Notes: generated by a model not told the origin, from the sequence alone. A stretch of 64,000 bases of DNA from Hyphomicrobium sp. (GCA_002928735.1 PERL01000003.1:186001-250000); one strand, 5' to 3'; shown: positions 17,170 through 27,045, counted from the stretch's first letter. Program-made: numbers and translations.

Positions 17170-17706
17170 ATGCGTCGCCCCATGAGTGGAACGGCGACAC
17201 GCATTCTGGGGCTGGACCCGGGCTTGAGGCGAACGGGGTGGGGCATCATCGAGAGCGATGGGGTCCGGCTCAGCTACGTCGCGTCGGGCGTGATCACGTC
17301 GGACGGGGGTGATGAATTGGCCTACCGGTTGGCGGAGCTGTACCAGGGCATCGTCAGCGTGATCGCGGCGCATAAGCCGGCGGAAGCGGCGGTGGAAGAG
17401 ACGTTCGTCAACGAGAACCCGCGTTCGACCTTGAAGCTTGGTCAGGCGCGCGGCATGGCGCTATTGGCGCCGGCCATGAAGGGGCTCGTGGTGGCGGAAT
17501 ACACGCCGAACCTGATCAAGAAGAGCGTGGTGGGTGCAGGGCATGCAGAGAAGCATCAGATCCAGGCGATGATCGGGTTTTTGCTGCCGAGGGCGAAATT
17601 CGAAAGCGCGGACGAGGCGGACGCGTTGGCGATTGCGATCTGCCATGCGAGCCACCGGGCGTCGCGGGCGCTGGCAGCACGGGTCGCGCGGGAGAGTGCA
17701 CGATGA
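17170..17706 (+). CDS. ruvC: Holliday junction resolvase RuvC
   Basis: RuvC cuts Holliday junctions made by RuvAB. The 178-residue protein has the first catalytic Asp in [14 protein letters not shown], the Glu in [14 protein letters not shown] and the C-terminal acidic pair in [15 protein letters not shown] second Met at 17182 (MSGTAT) may be the true start; neither has a clear ribosome site. It overlaps ruvA by four bases (ATGA). Confidence 0.95.
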   Translation: MRRPMSGTATRILGLDPGLRRTGWGIIESDGVRLSYVASGVITSDGGDELAYRLAELYQGIVSVIAAHKPAEAAVEETFVNENPRSTLKLGQARGMALLAPAMKGLVVAEYTPNLIKKSVVGAGHAEKHQIQAMIGFLLPRAKFESADEADALAIAICHASHRASRALAARVARESAR

Positions 17707-18335
17707 TCGGTAAGCTCAAGGGGCTGGTGGATGCGATTGGCGAGAGCCATGCGATCATCGATGTGAACGGGGTGGGGTATGAGGTGCAGCTGTCGTCGCG
17801 GACGTTGCGCAAATTGAAGATCGGAGAGGTGGCGGCGCTCACCATCGACACGCACGTGCGCGAAGATGCGATCCGGCTGTATGGCTTCACGAGCGAAGTG
17901 GAGCGGAGCTGGTTTCGCACGCTGCAGACGGTGCAGGGGGTCGGCTCGAAGGTGGCGCTGGGCGTGCTCGGTGTGTTGTCAACGAATGATCTGGCGAATG
18001 CGATCGCGTTGCAGAATTCGGCGGCTGTGGAGCAGGCACCGGGTGTGGGCAAGAAGCTGGCGCAGCGCATCGTGGCGGAGTTGAAGGACAAAGCGCCGGC
18101 GCTGTCGGTGGCGGGTCTCAATGTGGGGACGGCTGCGAAGGGTGCGGCAGCAGAGTCCGAGGATGGTCCCGTCACGGGCATGGCTGCGGCCGAGGCGATC
18201 TCGGCGTTGTCGAATTTGGGGTATAATTCGGGGCAGGCGTCGGCGGCGGTGGCGGCGGCGCTGAAGGAGTTGGGGGCTGCGGCTGATACGGCGCAACTGA
18301 TCCGGCGGGGCTTGAAGGAATTGGCAGCGCGTTAG
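17703..18335 (+). CDS. ruvA: Holliday junction branch-migration protein RuvA
   Basis: The 210-residue protein has the N-terminal OB fold ([28 protein letters not shown]), the helix-hairpin-helix segments [14 protein letters not shown] and [19 protein letters not shown], and a C-terminal domain for RuvB contact ([15 protein letters not shown]). The ATGA overlap with ruvC indicates translational coupling. Unlike in E. coli, ruvB is separated from it by three small genes. Confidence 0.96.
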   Translation: MIGKLKGLVDAIGESHAIIDVNGVGYEVQLSSRTLRKLKIGEVAALTIDTHVREDAIRLYGFTSEVERSWFRTLQTVQGVGSKVALGVLGVLSTNDLANAIALQNSAAVEQAPGVGKKLAQRIVAELKDKAPALSVAGLNVGTAAKGAAAESEDGPVTGMAAAEAISALSNLGYNSGQASAAVAAALKELGAAADTAQLIRRGLKELAAR

Positions 18336-18353
18336 CTGCTCAAGGAGACTCGT

Positions 18354-18581
18354 ATGCGGCTTTTGACGACCCTCTTGGCGCTCTTCTGGATTGCTGGCGT
18401 GGCGTGGTTCGGGTGGACATCGCTGCCGCAATTGCCGCTGGATGTGAGCGCATCGGATCCCGCGACGATTGACGCATTGAACGCGGCGCGGATGCAGCAT
18501 GGCGCGCTTTTCGCGGCGATCGCATTGCTGCCCGCTACGGCTGTTGTTGCCATCGGGCGGTGGTTAACGCGGGCGCGCTGA
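18354..18581 (+). CDS. Small membrane protein with two helices
   Basis: The 75-residue protein has two hydrophobic helices (LLTTLLALFWIAGVAWFGW and ALFAAIALLPATAVVAIG) linked by a polar loop. AAGGAG precedes the ATG. It follows ruvA by 18 bases and may be in the ruv transcript. I recognise no family. Confidence 0.75.
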   Translation: MRLLTTLLALFWIAGVAWFGWTSLPQLPLDVSASDPATIDALNAARMQHGALFAAIALLPATAVVAIGRWLTRAR

Positions 18582-18699
18582 ACCGCCTGAAATTAAGCAA
18601 TTGTCTGAGGTATTTCGTTTACGTTTTAGCGACGATCATGGGGGGCTGCAGCGCGTTCAAGTCTGCTGCGGTTACATTTTTGCGTGGAGTTCAAGTGCC

Positions 18700-19068
18700 A
18701 TGATCCTGCGTCCTCTCGCGCCGGTCAGTGCCGCGGTAGAGACCGCCGCCGCCCAGGCGCGCGCGTTGGTCGAACGCCGATTTGCGAAGCGGAAAGCTGT
18801 CGCGACGAATGCTTTGATCGTTAGTCCCGACATCAGTGTTCCTATTGCGTGCATGGTGCGGGATATTTCGTCGACGGGGGCGCGGCTCGAACTCATCAAG
18901 TCGGTCGAAAATCCACTGGGCGGGCGGGCCAAATTGCCGGGCACGTTCACGATCAACCTGCGGCTCGACCGGATGGAAGTGGATTGCGGTATTGTCTGGC
19001 GTAACGGGGCGTTCGTTGGCGTGCGGTTTCTTTCGACACCGCGCACGCATATGCGCAACGGAAGATAA
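18700..19068 (+). CDS. PilZ-domain protein
   Basis: From ATG 18700 the protein is 122 residues. After an Ala-rich N-terminus comes a PilZ-like domain: RRFAKRKAV, then ALIVSPD...IACMVRDISSTGARLEL and CGIVWRNGAFVGVRF. The RxxxR and DxSxxGA elements for cyclic-di-GMP binding are recognisable, although RRFAKRK departs somewhat from the strict motif. It may sense c-di-GMP. An in-frame upstream start at 18601 lacks support; GGAG lies 11 bases before 18700. Confidence 0.75.
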   Translation: MILRPLAPVSAAVETAAAQARALVERRFAKRKAVATNALIVSPDISVPIACMVRDISSTGARLELIKSVENPLGGRAKLPGTFTINLRLDRMEVDCGIVWRNGAFVGVRFLSTPRTHMRNGR

Positions 19069-19110
19069 GCCGCAGGCGCCGCCATAAGTCCGCCGCGCCG
19101 TGAGGAATGA

Positions 19111-19650
19111 ATGGTCCTGGTAGAAGCTGGGACGCACCCTGTGACTGAGAACCTTGACGCAAGCGTGCCGCCGCGCGCGACCTGGGGCCAACGCCTTTGG
19201 GCGCTGGTGAAGGCCGTGGTGCCGACCATTCTCATCTTTCTGGCGGTCGGGCCGGTTGTCGGCTACTTCGCTATCATGCTTCCGATCGCTCTGACCGCGA
19301 TCGAGGGTCCGCTGGGGCCGCTCGAGGGATTGTTGAGTATGCTGGGGCTGTTGCCGCTCGGCGCCCTGTTTGCCTACATGATCGGATATGGGCCGGCACT
19401 GGCGACGGGCGTGGCGGTTGCTCTGGCGGATTGTGTGGTCGATCTGGGTTCGTACCGGACGCCGGCGGCAATCGTGCTGGGCGCGGGTGTGACGCTGGCG
19501 CTTTTCTTAGGTGTTTCCGAATTGCCTGATCGGCCACGGGTCGAGGCGCTCGACGGGGCTGCATCGGTGGCGGCCGCGATTGGGGCGCTTGCGGCGGGTG
19601 TGTGTGCGATGATTGCGCCGCGGCGGGCGCCTGTTTGGCCTGCGGCTTGA
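19111..19650 (+). CDS. Multi-pass membrane protein, function unknown
   Basis: The 179-residue protein has four to five hydrophobic stretches (for example VVPTILIFLAVGPVVGYFAIML and AAIVLGAGVTLALFLGV). GAGG six bases before the ATG supports the start. It lies between the PilZ gene and ruvB, 31 bases upstream of ruvB, suggesting one transcript. No family is recognised. Confidence 0.75.
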   Translation: MVLVEAGTHPVTENLDASVPPRATWGQRLWALVKAVVPTILIFLAVGPVVGYFAIMLPIALTAIEGPLGPLEGLLSMLGLLPLGALFAYMIGYGPALATGVAVALADCVVDLGSYRTPAAIVLGAGVTLALFLGVSELPDRPRVEALDGAASVAAAIGALAAGVCAMIAPRRAPVWPAA

Positions 19651-19681
19651 CGGGCGGGGCGAATAGAGCCACGAACAAAAC

Positions 19682-20728
19682 ATGACCGATCGCCTGATCT
19701 CCTCGGCTAAACGCGAGGTCGATGCCTTTGAGGCGTCGATCCGGCCCCAGTCGCTCGATGAATTCATCGGGCAGGAACAGGCGCGCGCCAATCTCAAGGT
19801 GTTCATCCAGGCGGCGAAGTCGCGGGGCGATGCGCTCGATCACGTGCTGTTTGCGGGGCCGCCGGGGCTTGGCAAGACGACGCTGGCGCAGATCATGGCC
19901 AAGGAGTTGGGCGTCGGGTTTCGCGCGACGTCGGGGCCGGTGATCTCGAAGGCCGGGGATCTGGCGGCGCTGCTGACCAACTTGGAAGAGCGGGACGTTC
20001 TGTTTATTGACGAAATCCACCGGCTCAATCCGGCGGTGGAGGAAATCCTTTATCCGGCGATGGAAGACTTCAAGCTCGACCTCATTATCGGTGAGGGTCC
20101 GGCGGCGCGGTCGGTGCAGATCGATCTGGCGAAGTTCACACTCGTTGGCGCGACGACGCGGGCGGGATTGCTAACGACACCGTTGCGCGACCGGTTCGGG
20201 ATTCCGGTGCGGCTTAATTTTTACACCAACGAGGAGTTGGAACTCGTCGTGGCGCGTGGCGCGCGTGTGCTGGGCGCGCCAATGCGGGCGGACGGGGCAC
20301 GAGAAATCGCACGGCGCGCACGCGGGACGCCGCGAATCGCCGGCCGTCTGTTGCGGCGGGTGCGGGATTTTGCGTCGGTGGCGGGGGTCGAGATCATCGA
20401 TGCGGGGATTGCGGATACTGCGCTGCGCGCGTTGGAGGTCGACAGCGAAGGGCTCGATGCGCTCGATCATCGTTATCTGATGTGCATCGCCAAGAACTAC
20501 GAGGGTGGGCCGGTCGGCGTCGAAACGCTGGCGGCGGCGTTGTCGGAACCGCGCGATGCGATCGAGGAAATCGTGGAGCCGTATCTGTTGCAGCAGGGGT
20601 TCGTCGGGCGGACGCCGCGGGGGCGCGTGATGACGTTGAAGGCCTGGCGGCATCTGGGGATGTCGGGGCCGTCGCGCAACGCGGTGCCAGATCTTTTCAC
20701 CGACGCCGATGGGGCCGACGACGCGTGA
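19682..20728 (+). CDS. ruvB: Holliday junction DNA helicase RuvB
   Basis: The 348-residue AAA+ motor drives branch migration with RuvA. Walker A is [12 protein letters not shown], Walker [12 protein letters not shown], sensor 1 ATTRAG, and the arginine-rich [17 protein letters not shown] is in the small lid domain. The C-terminal winged helix carries [13 protein letters not shown]. Its last bases overlap the GTG start of the next gene. Confidence 0.97.
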   Translation: MTDRLISSAKREVDAFEASIRPQSLDEFIGQEQARANLKVFIQAAKSRGDALDHVLFAGPPGLGKTTLAQIMAKELGVGFRATSGPVISKAGDLAALLTNLEERDVLFIDEIHRLNPAVEEILYPAMEDFKLDLIIGEGPAARSVQIDLAKFTLVGATTRAGLLTTPLRDRFGIPVRLNFYTNEELELVVARGARVLGAPMRADGAREIARRARGTPRIAGRLLRRVRDFASVAGVEIIDAGIADTALRALEVDSEGLDALDHRYLMCIAKNYEGGPVGVETLAAALSEPRDAIEEIVEPYLLQQGFVGRTPRGRVMTLKAWRHLGMSGPSRNAVPDLFTDADGADDA

Positions 20729-21635
20729 TCACGCGGCGGACATTTCTGCGCGGGATCGGTGTGGCCGTCGGCACTGGCATCGGGCTGGCCGGATATGCGT
20801 TCGGCGTTGAGCCGCTTTACCGTTTATCTGTGACCACGTACCGGTTATCACCGCGCACATGGCCGGCCGGATTTCGCTTGAGGCTCGCCGTCGTCGCGGA
20901 CGTGCATGCCCACCGGCATTCGATGCCGATCGCGCGCATCGACGAGATCGTATCGGTGACCAACGGGCTTGGCGCCGATGCGGTGCTTCTGCTCGGTGAT
21001 TACATGTCGGGGAAATACTGGCGTTTGCCACGGATCGCGGCGGAGGATTGGGCGCCGGTGCTTGGGCAACTGCGGGCGCCGCTCGGCGTGCATGCGGTGC
21101 TCGGCAATCATGATTGGTGGGAGGAACCCGACGCGCAGCGCTTGCGGCGCGGCCCGGTACAGTCGCGGCTGCAACTGGAGAAGGCGGGAATTCCCGTCTA
21201 CGAGAACGACGTGGTTCGGCTGACAAAAGACGGGCAGCCGTTCTGGCTGGCGGGATTGGCCGATCAGATTGCATTCATTACCGGCATCGTCGACGGCCGG
21301 ATGGTGTTTCAGGGCCTCGACGATCTGGATGGGACGCTCGCCCGGGTCACGGACGATGCGCCGGTGATCCTGATGGCGCACGAGCCGGATATATTTCCGA
21401 AGGTGCCTGCCGTGTGGCGCTGACGATTTCGGGGCATACGCACGGCGGCCAGGTGCGGCTGTTCGGCTGGTCGCCGATCGTTCCGTCAGAGTTCGGCAAC
21501 CGTTATGCGTATGGGCATGTGATCGAGGACGAGCGGCACCTCATCGTGTCGGGCGGGCTGGGTTGTTCGATCTTGCCGGTGCGGTTCGGTGTGCCGCCGG
21601 AAATCGTCGTCGTTGAACTTGGAGCGGATGCGTGA
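20725..21635 (+). pseudogene. Tat-exported metallophosphoesterase broken by a one-base deletion
   Basis: The frame opens with GTG 20725, overlapping the ruvB stop, and encodes a twin-arginine signal [11 protein letters not shown] followed by calcineurin-like motifs VVADVHAH, LLLGDYMSG and VLGNHDWW and then AHEPDIFPK. It ends early at TGA 21421-21423. The missing C-terminus continues in the next frame as ALTISGHTHGGQVRLFG to TGA 21635, which supplies the last metal-binding His residues. Restoring one C near 21410 (GCC-CGT-GTG) would read PARVALTISGH, joining the halves perfectly. The short product lacks GHTHGG and should be inactive; a sequencing error would equally explain it. The closest family is YaeI/YkuE-like phosphodiesterases. 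Confidence 0.85.
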
Positions 21636-22111
21636 GCGAAAGTCTGCCTTGGCCTGATCTTGCGGGACGACTGGTCGATGATGAGACCGGGCGGTGGCAT
21701 GTGCTGCCGGTGCGGGTTTACTTTGAGGATACGGATGCGGGCGGCATTGCCTACCACGCGTCTTATATTCGCTGGTGCGAGCGGGGGCGGACGGATTTCC
21801 TGCGCCTGCTTGGAACAGACAGCCGGCGGTTGATCGATGGGTCGGACAGCCATGAACCGGCAGCGTTCGTTGTGAGGCGGATGAATTGCGAGTTTTTGCG
21901 GCCTTCCCGGATGGACGATGTTTTAGAAGTCGAGACGCGGGTGAAGGCGCTGGGCGGGGCGAGTGTGACGCTTCTGCAGACGGTGAAGAACGGGGCGCGG
22001 GCGGTGTTCGAGGCGGAGGTGACTGTTGTGCTCGTTGCGGTTTCTGGCAAGCCGCTCCGGCTTTCGAGCGCTATTCGAACTGGGTTTGGCGGCGGGGCGG
22101 CTGGACAATAG
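21632..22111 (+). CDS. ybgC: Tol-Pal-associated acyl-CoA thioesterase YbgC
   Basis: The 159-residue hotdog-fold protein has the 4-hydroxybenzoyl-CoA-thioesterase signature VYFEDTDAGGIAYHASYIRWCERGR with the catalytic Asp. Its GTG start overlaps the stop of the broken phosphoesterase gene. YbgC precedes tolQ in many proteobacteria and is linked to envelope phospholipid metabolism. Here a carbonic anhydrase gene lies between it and tolQ. Confidence 0.92.
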   Translation: MSESLPWPDLAGRLVDDETGRWHVLPVRVYFEDTDAGGIAYHASYIRWCERGRTDFLRLLGTDSRRLIDGSDSHEPAAFVVRRMNCEFLRPSRMDDVLEVETRVKALGGASVTLLQTVKNGARAVFEAEVTVVLVAVSGKPLRLSSAIRTGFGGGAAGQ

Positions 22112-22164
22112 GGCGGAGGCGGCCGAAACTGGGGGCTTGTGTTGACCTGCGTACCGGGGTGGCC

Positions 22165-22827
22165 ATGACGACGAAGACCGACGAAGACGGCATCGATCTC
22201 GATATCAAGGACGCGATGGAGGGCTATCAGCGCTTTCGTCGCAAGTTCGATCAGGACAAGGCCTTCTATTCACGGCTCGCCACGTCGGGGCAGAAGCCGA
22301 AACTGCTTTGGATCGGTTGCTGTGACAGCAGGGTGGTGCCGTCGCAGATCACCTCGGCGGATCCGGGCGAACTGTTCGAGATCCGCAATATCGCCAACTG
22401 CGTGCCGCCGGCGGGGGCGGACGAGGATTCCGTTGGAGCGGCCATCGAATACGCGCTGGGGCATCTGGGCATCGACGATATCGTCGTTTGCGGGCACACG
22501 GGGTGCGGGGGCATCCAGGCGTTGTTGGAGCCGATCCCGCCGGGTCAGGAGGCGCATCTTGGCCGGTGGGTTGATTACACGCGGCCGGCGCATGACCTCG
22601 TGCGGGCGGCGGGGATCGAACCGCAGAACCAGCTGATGGCGACGATTGCCGCGCATATCCAGTTTCAACTCGACAATTTGATGACCTACGAGATCGTTCG
22701 CCGGGGTGTCGAGGAGGGGCGCGTCGGGCTCCACGGATGGCTCTACGACATGGAGAGCGGGGAAGTCGTCGTTTACGACCGCGTCAGCGGCGAATGGCGC
22801 GAATTGCTGGCGGAGGCGGCCGAATAG
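22165..22827 (+). CDS. can: Beta-class carbonic anhydrase
   Basis: The 220-residue protein has the zinc ligands of beta carbonic anhydrases: Cys52 in CCDSRVVP with Asp54/Arg56, and His111 and Cys114 in CGHTGCGG. FEIRNIAN and GRVGLHGWLYDMESG are further conserved segments. It interconverts CO2 and bicarbonate in the cytoplasm, supplying carboxylases such as acetyl-CoA carboxylase. The gene lies in the same direction between ybgC and tolQ. Confidence 0.95.
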   Translation: MTTKTDEDGIDLDIKDAMEGYQRFRRKFDQDKAFYSRLATSGQKPKLLWIGCCDSRVVPSQITSADPGELFEIRNIANCVPPAGADEDSVGAAIEYALGHLGIDDIVVCGHTGCGGIQALLEPIPPGQEAHLGRWVDYTRPAHDLVRAAGIEPQNQLMATIAAHIQFQLDNLMTYEIVRRGVEEGRVGLHGWLYDMESGEVVVYDRVSGEWRELLAEAAE

Positions 22828-23086
22828 GGGCTGCTGGGTCTTCAGGCGTTCATTCAAATCCATGATACACAAGTGCGAATCGGCTTACCCCGGTTTGGGC
22901 ACAAGCCTCTGTTTTGTCATATTGCGCGGCAACATGCGTGTTGGCGGTATCGGGGGATACGGGGCTAGCTGTCTGTGTGCGTGACGAACCCGATCCCGGG
23001 GCCACGGCGACGTGGCCGGATCAAGCGCCGCGCTTTGCCTTCACGACACGTCCTGTCCCCCTCAACGGATTTACGGCGGAAGACCC

Positions 23087-23800
23087 ATGAACCCTACGGA
23101 CGTCGCCCAGGCGACCCTCCCGGCCGCAACGCCGGGCGTCTCGTTTTACGAGCTCTTCATTCATGCCTCGCTCACCGTGCAGGTGGTGATGGTGGCGCTA
23201 TTCCTCGCCTCGATCTGGTCGTGGGCGATCATCATCGAGAAGCTGTTCGCCTTCCGCAAAGCGCGGCTAGAAGCGGACCGTTTCGAGCAGACGTTCTGGT
23301 CGGGACAGTCGCTTGATGAACTCTACAATCAGCTGTCGCGCGCGCCGACCATCTCGATGGCGGCGTTGTTCGTGGCCGCCATGCGCGAGTGGAAGCGCTC
23401 GGTGGAAGGCAACATCCGGGCGATGGGCGGCATTCAGATGCGCGTGGAAAAGGTGATGGATGTCACCATCAGCCGCGAGATGGAGCGACTCGACCGGCGC
23501 TTGTTGTTTCTCGCAACGGTGGGATCGACGGCGCCGTTCGTCGGGCTATTCGGCACGGTGTGGGGCATCATGGTGAGCTTCCAGGCGATCGCGGTTTCGA
23601 AAAATACCAATCTCGCGGTTGTTGCGCCCGGTATCGCGGAAGCGCTGTTTGCCACCGCAATTGGCCTTGTTGCGGCCATTCCGGCGGTCGTTTTCTACAA
23701 TAAGTTTTCCGCCGACAGCGCGGCGATCAGCCAGCGTCTTGAAGCTTTTGCCGATGAATTCTCGGCGATTGTCTCGCGCCAGATCGACGTCAGGAGCTAG
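23087..23800 (+). CDS. tolQ: Tol-Pal system proton channel subunit TolQ
   Basis: The 237-residue ExbB/TolQ-family protein has three membrane helices: VQVVMVALFLASIWSWAIII, then TVGSTAPFVGLFGTVWGIM and ALFATAIGLVAAIPAVVFYN. With TolR it uses the proton gradient to power TolA across the periplasm during cell constriction. The ATG at 23087 follows GGCGGAAG and begins MNPTDVAQ; upstream in-frame Met residues lie in unrelated sequence. tolR follows after 6 bases. Confidence 0.95.
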   Translation: MNPTDVAQATLPAATPGVSFYELFIHASLTVQVVMVALFLASIWSWAIIIEKLFAFRKARLEADRFEQTFWSGQSLDELYNQLSRAPTISMAALFVAAMREWKRSVEGNIRAMGGIQMRVEKVMDVTISREMERLDRRLLFLATVGSTAPFVGLFGTVWGIMVSFQAIAVSKNTNLAVVAPGIAEALFATAIGLVAAIPAVVFYNKFSADSAAISQRLEAFADEFSAIVSRQIDVRS

Positions 23801-23806
23801 TCCGTC

Positions 23807-24259
23807 ATGGGCGCCAGCATCAAGATGAACTCGGGCGGTGGCGGCGGACGGCGCAAGCGCCGCGGCCGGAAGGCGCCGATGAGCGAAATCAACATCACGC
23901 CGATGGTGGACGTGATGCTTGTGCTGTTGATCATCTTCATGGTCGCGGCGCCGATGCTGACGGTGGGGGTTCCCATCGAATTGCCCGGTTCGCAAGGCAA
24001 GCAGCTGGAAAGCTCGAAGGAACCGCTGACGATTTCGGTAGCCGCCAACGGCGAGACGTTCATCGGCGAGACGAAGGTGCCGCTCGCGGAGATCGCCGAG
24101 AAGCTGAAGGCGATCGCGAAGAACGGCGTGGACGAGCAGATTTACGTGCGCGGCGACAAGGGCATCGACTACGGCACTGTCATGAAGGTGATGGGCCGCA
24201 TCAGCGCGGGCGGCTTCAAGAAAGTTTCGCTCGTGACGGAAGTCGAAGACGGAGGCTAG
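23807..24259 (+). CDS. tolR: Tol-Pal system protein TolR
   Basis: The 150-residue protein has a basic cytoplasmic start (GGGGRRKRRGRKAPM), one membrane helix with the proton-carrying Asp in MVDVMLVLLIIFMV, and a periplasmic domain ending KKVSLVTEVED. This is the ExbD/TolR layout. It is flanked by tolQ and tolA within a few bases. Confidence 0.95.
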   Translation: MGASIKMNSGGGGGRRKRRGRKAPMSEINITPMVDVMLVLLIIFMVAAPMLTVGVPIELPGSQGKQLESSKEPLTISVAANGETFIGETKVPLAEIAEKLKAIAKNGVDEQIYVRGDKGIDYGTVMKVMGRISAGGFKKVSLVTEVEDGG

Positions 24260-24266
24260 AGCAGGG

Positions 24267-25316
24267 TTGCGCGCCGGGCTCTTCATATCGTTTCTGATGC
24301 ATGCGGCGTTGCTGGCGTGGTCGATCATCACGATCCAGCAGACGCCCGAATTGATGCGTCCGGAGCCCGAGCCGATCGCGGTGGCGATGATCACGCCGTC
24401 GGAATTCCTGCGCATGAAGCAGGGCAGCGAGACGGCAAAAGAGCTGGAAGCGAAGGCTGCCGAAAAGCCGACCGAAGTGCAGTCGAAGCTGGAAGCGGAA
24501 AAGCCCAAGCCCGTGCTGGCGCCAACTCCGCCGGCGGAACCGGAACCGCCCAAGCCTGAGCCCGCGCCCGAGCCGCCCAAAGCTGCTGAGTCGCCCCCGC
24601 CGCCGCCGGAACCGCCCAAGCCAGATCCCATTGCCGAGAAGCTTGCTGAGGCGCCACCGCCTCCGCCGGGGCCGACGCCGGATGAGTTGAAGAAGGTGGA
24701 AGAAGAAAAGAAAGCCGCCGAAGAGGCGCAGAAGAAGGCTGCCGAAGAGAAGAAGAAGGCGGAAGAGAAAAAGAAAGCCGAGCAGAAGAAGAAAGCGGAC
24801 GAAGCGAAGAAGAAGGCGGCTGAAGCCAAGCGTAAAAAGGAAGAAGAAGAAAAGAAGAAGCAGGCGTCCGTGGCGGACCGGATGGCGGCGCTACTGGATA
24901 AGGACCCGACGAAAAAGGGCGCACCGGCTTCGGCGTCCGCGCCGACCAAGCCGACCGACTATCAGGGTCCGACGGCTGGAACGGCGACGGGCAACGACAC
25001 GGTGCTGTCGGTGCGCGAGCAAGATCTCCTGCGCGGGATGTTGCGGACGCAGATTGCGCGCTGCTGGCGTTTGCCGGGTGCGGGCGGGGGGACGGAGACG
25101 CCGATCGTGACGTTGCGCTGGAAGATGCGCCGCGACGGTACACTGGAGGCCGATCCTCGTGTGGAGAAGCCGGCGTCGGGGCCGTTGGCGGCGCTGGCCA
25201 CCGAGTCCGCGATGCGGGCTGTAAAGGGCTGCCAGCCTTATGATCTGCCGCCGGACCTGTTTGAGAGCGGCTGGCAGGAGATCATCTGGGAGTTCGATCC
25301 CAGCGAGATGCTGTAG
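24267..25316 (+). CDS. tolA: Cell-envelope integrity protein TolA
   Basis: The 349-residue protein has an N-terminal membrane helix (LFISFLMHAALLAWSIITI), a Pro/Glu-rich stretch, a long Ala/Lys/Glu helical domain (about residues 145-205) and a C-terminal domain beginning near VREQDLLRGMLRTQIARCW for Pal/TolB contact. The first codon is TTG at 24267 with GCAGGG in front; no in-frame ATG precedes the membrane helix. It bridges the inner membrane to Pal. Confidence 0.92.
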   Translation: MRAGLFISFLMHAALLAWSIITIQQTPELMRPEPEPIAVAMITPSEFLRMKQGSETAKELEAKAAEKPTEVQSKLEAEKPKPVLAPTPPAEPEPPKPEPAPEPPKAAESPPPPPEPPKPDPIAEKLAEAPPPPPGPTPDELKKVEEEKKAAEEAQKKAAEEKKKAEEKKKAEQKKKADEAKKKAAEAKRKKEEEEKKKQASVADRMAALLDKDPTKKGAPASASAPTKPTDYQGPTAGTATGNDTVLSVREQDLLRGMLRTQIARCWRLPGAGGGTETPIVTLRWKMRRDGTLEADPRVEKPASGPLAALATESAMRAVKGCQPYDLPPDLFESGWQEIIWEFDPSEML

Positions 25317-25423
25317 TCGCGACGGAAAGTCTGATTTTCCGCCGCGCTTTGACCCTATTCGCCGGTCACATGCAATTGTATCGGTTGGTTCCGAACAGCT
25401 GCCGCCGGCGGCTGGCGCATTAG

Positions 25424-26776
25424 ATGACGGATTCCATGATCTCGCTCCACTCCTTGGCTTTGCAAAAACTTCGACTGGCACTTCGACTGGTGATGCTGTC
25501 GGCCGTGGTGATGGCTGCGAGCCCGTTCTCCGCTTCGGCGCAGTTGACGGGACGGCAATCCGAAGGGTCGCTGTCGCCTATTCCGATCGCGATTCCGGAA
25601 TTCGTGGGGGACAATCCGCAGCTCGCCATCGAGATTTCCAACGTGGTGGCGAACGATCTGGAAAGTTCAGGGCTTTTCAAGCCGCTGGACCGGGCGTCGT
25701 TTCTGGAGGCGGTGCGTGACATCAATCAGCCGCCGCGCATGGTGGACTGGCGGTCCATTGGCGCGGATGCGCTGTCGGTGGGACGGGTGACGCGGGATGC
25801 GAGCGGGCGGCTGTCGTCGGAGTTCCGGCTGTGGGACGTGGCGACCGGAAAGCAGCTCGCCGGGCAGAGATTCGCGACGTCGGAGGCCAATTGGCGTCGC
25901 GTCGGGCATATCATCGCCGATCAGATCTATGAGCGGCTGACGGGCGAGAAGGGCTATTTCGACAGCCGCGTGGTGTTCGTCGACGAGACGGGTCCGAAGG
26001 ACAAGCGCGTGAAGCGGCTCGCCATCATGGATCAGGATGGTGCAAATGTGCGCGTTCTTTCCAAGGGCTCGGAAATCGTGCTGACGCCGCGGTTTTCGCC
26101 GACACGCAATGAAATCACGTTCATGTCCTACACGCGCGACCAGCCGCGCGTATTCCTGCTCAATCTGGAGACGATGCAACGCGAGGTCGTCGGCGATTTT
26201 CCGGGCATGACTTTCGCTCCGCGATTCTCGCCGGATGGGCAGCGGGTGATCTTTTCCATGCAATCGGAGGGGTCGAGTTCGATTTTCGAACTGGATCTGA
26301 GGACGAAGCAGACGCGGCAGGTGACGCAGACGAACGCCATCGATACGGGGCCCAGCTATTCGCCGGATGGGAAGCAGATTGCGTTCGAGAGTGACCGTGA
26401 GGGGACGCAGCAACTCTACCTCATGAACTCGGATGGCTCGGGTGTTCGGCGGCTCAGCTATGGCGATGGTCGGTATTCGACGCCGGTCTGGTCTCCGCGC
26501 GGGGACTACATCGCGTTTACCAAGCAACTCGCGGGGCGGTTTCTCATCGGCGTCATGCGGCCGGATGGGTCGGGCGAACGTGTGCTGACCGAGGGCTTCC
26601 ACAACGAGGGGCCGACGTGGTCGCCCAATGGGCGAGTCGTCATGTTCTTCCGGGAGGGGCAGGGAGCCAACGGCGGGGCGCGAATCTTCTCGGTCGACAT
26701 CACCGGATATAACGAGCGGGTGATTCCAACGCCCTCGTTTGCGTCCGATCCGGCTTGGTCGCCGCTCCTGAACTGA
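25424..26776 (+). CDS. tolB: Tol-Pal system beta-propeller protein TolB
   Basis: The 450-residue periplasmic protein has a signal peptide ending at ASA-QLTG, an N-terminal alpha/beta domain ([12 protein letters not shown]) and a C-terminal six-blade propeller with repeated FSPDGQ/YSPDGK/WSPRGD units. It binds Pal and TolA. A second in-frame ATG (25436) is an equally possible start. A strong terminator follows, so pal is not in the same primary transcript. Confidence 0.96.
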   Translation: MTDSMISLHSLALQKLRLALRLVMLSAVVMAASPFSASAQLTGRQSEGSLSPIPIAIPEFVGDNPQLAIEISNVVANDLESSGLFKPLDRASFLEAVRDINQPPRMVDWRSIGADALSVGRVTRDASGRLSSEFRLWDVATGKQLAGQRFATSEANWRRVGHIIADQIYERLTGEKGYFDSRVVFVDETGPKDKRVKRLAIMDQDGANVRVLSKGSEIVLTPRFSPTRNEITFMSYTRDQPRVFLLNLETMQREVVGDFPGMTFAPRFSPDGQRVIFSMQSEGSSSIFELDLRTKQTRQVTQTNAIDTGPSYSPDGKQIAFESDREGTQQLYLMNSDGSGVRRLSYGDGRYSTPVWSPRGDYIAFTKQLAGRFLIGVMRPDGSGERVLTEGFHNEGPTWSPNGRVVMFFREGQGANGGARIFSVDITGYNERVIPTPSFASDPAWSPLLN

Positions 26777-26825
26777 GACAGCGGTTAGGGGAACTTTAAG
26801 ACTTATCGGGCAAACTGCAGGTCAG

Positions 26826-26853
26826 ACCGGAGCTTCACGGCTCCGGTTTTTTA
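26826..26853 (+). terminator. Rho-independent terminator after tolB
   Basis: ACCGGAGC and GCTCCGGT form an 8-bp stem with a six-base loop, followed by T6 and ATT. It lies 49 bases after the tolB stop. Confidence 0.92.
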
Positions 26854-26940
26854 TTGTTTAGTTTCCGACGGTTACGGATCATCGCAGATGCGAGATTTCC
26901 GTGCTGAGGAGCGTAAAACACGGCGTTGCATTTTCGCATC

Positions 26941-27011
26941 TACTGGGGTGGAAAACGGTCCGTTGAACGCCTCAATCCTTGATCGAATACGTGCATGCCA
27001 GTACCCCAGTA
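26941..27011 (+). promoter_or_regulatory. Long-range inverted repeat in the leader of the tiny lipoprotein genes
   Basis: TACTGGGGT at 26941 and ACCCCAGTA at 27003 are exact complements with about 53 bases between. They lie 35 bases upstream of the first lipoprotein ATG and could form an operator or a leader stem. No known riboswitch is recognised. Confidence 0.4.
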
Positions 27012-27045
27012 TGTGGTTGGGCGTTGAATGCAACAGGAGATCGTT

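Noticed and set aside
16402-17373. Minus-strand open frame across yebC and ruvC
   Set aside because: Antisense to two unmistakable genes and without protein features.
20482-20724. Extended start of the phosphoesterase frame inside ruvB
   Set aside because: This part is a shadow of ruvB; the Tat signal begins at GTG 20725.
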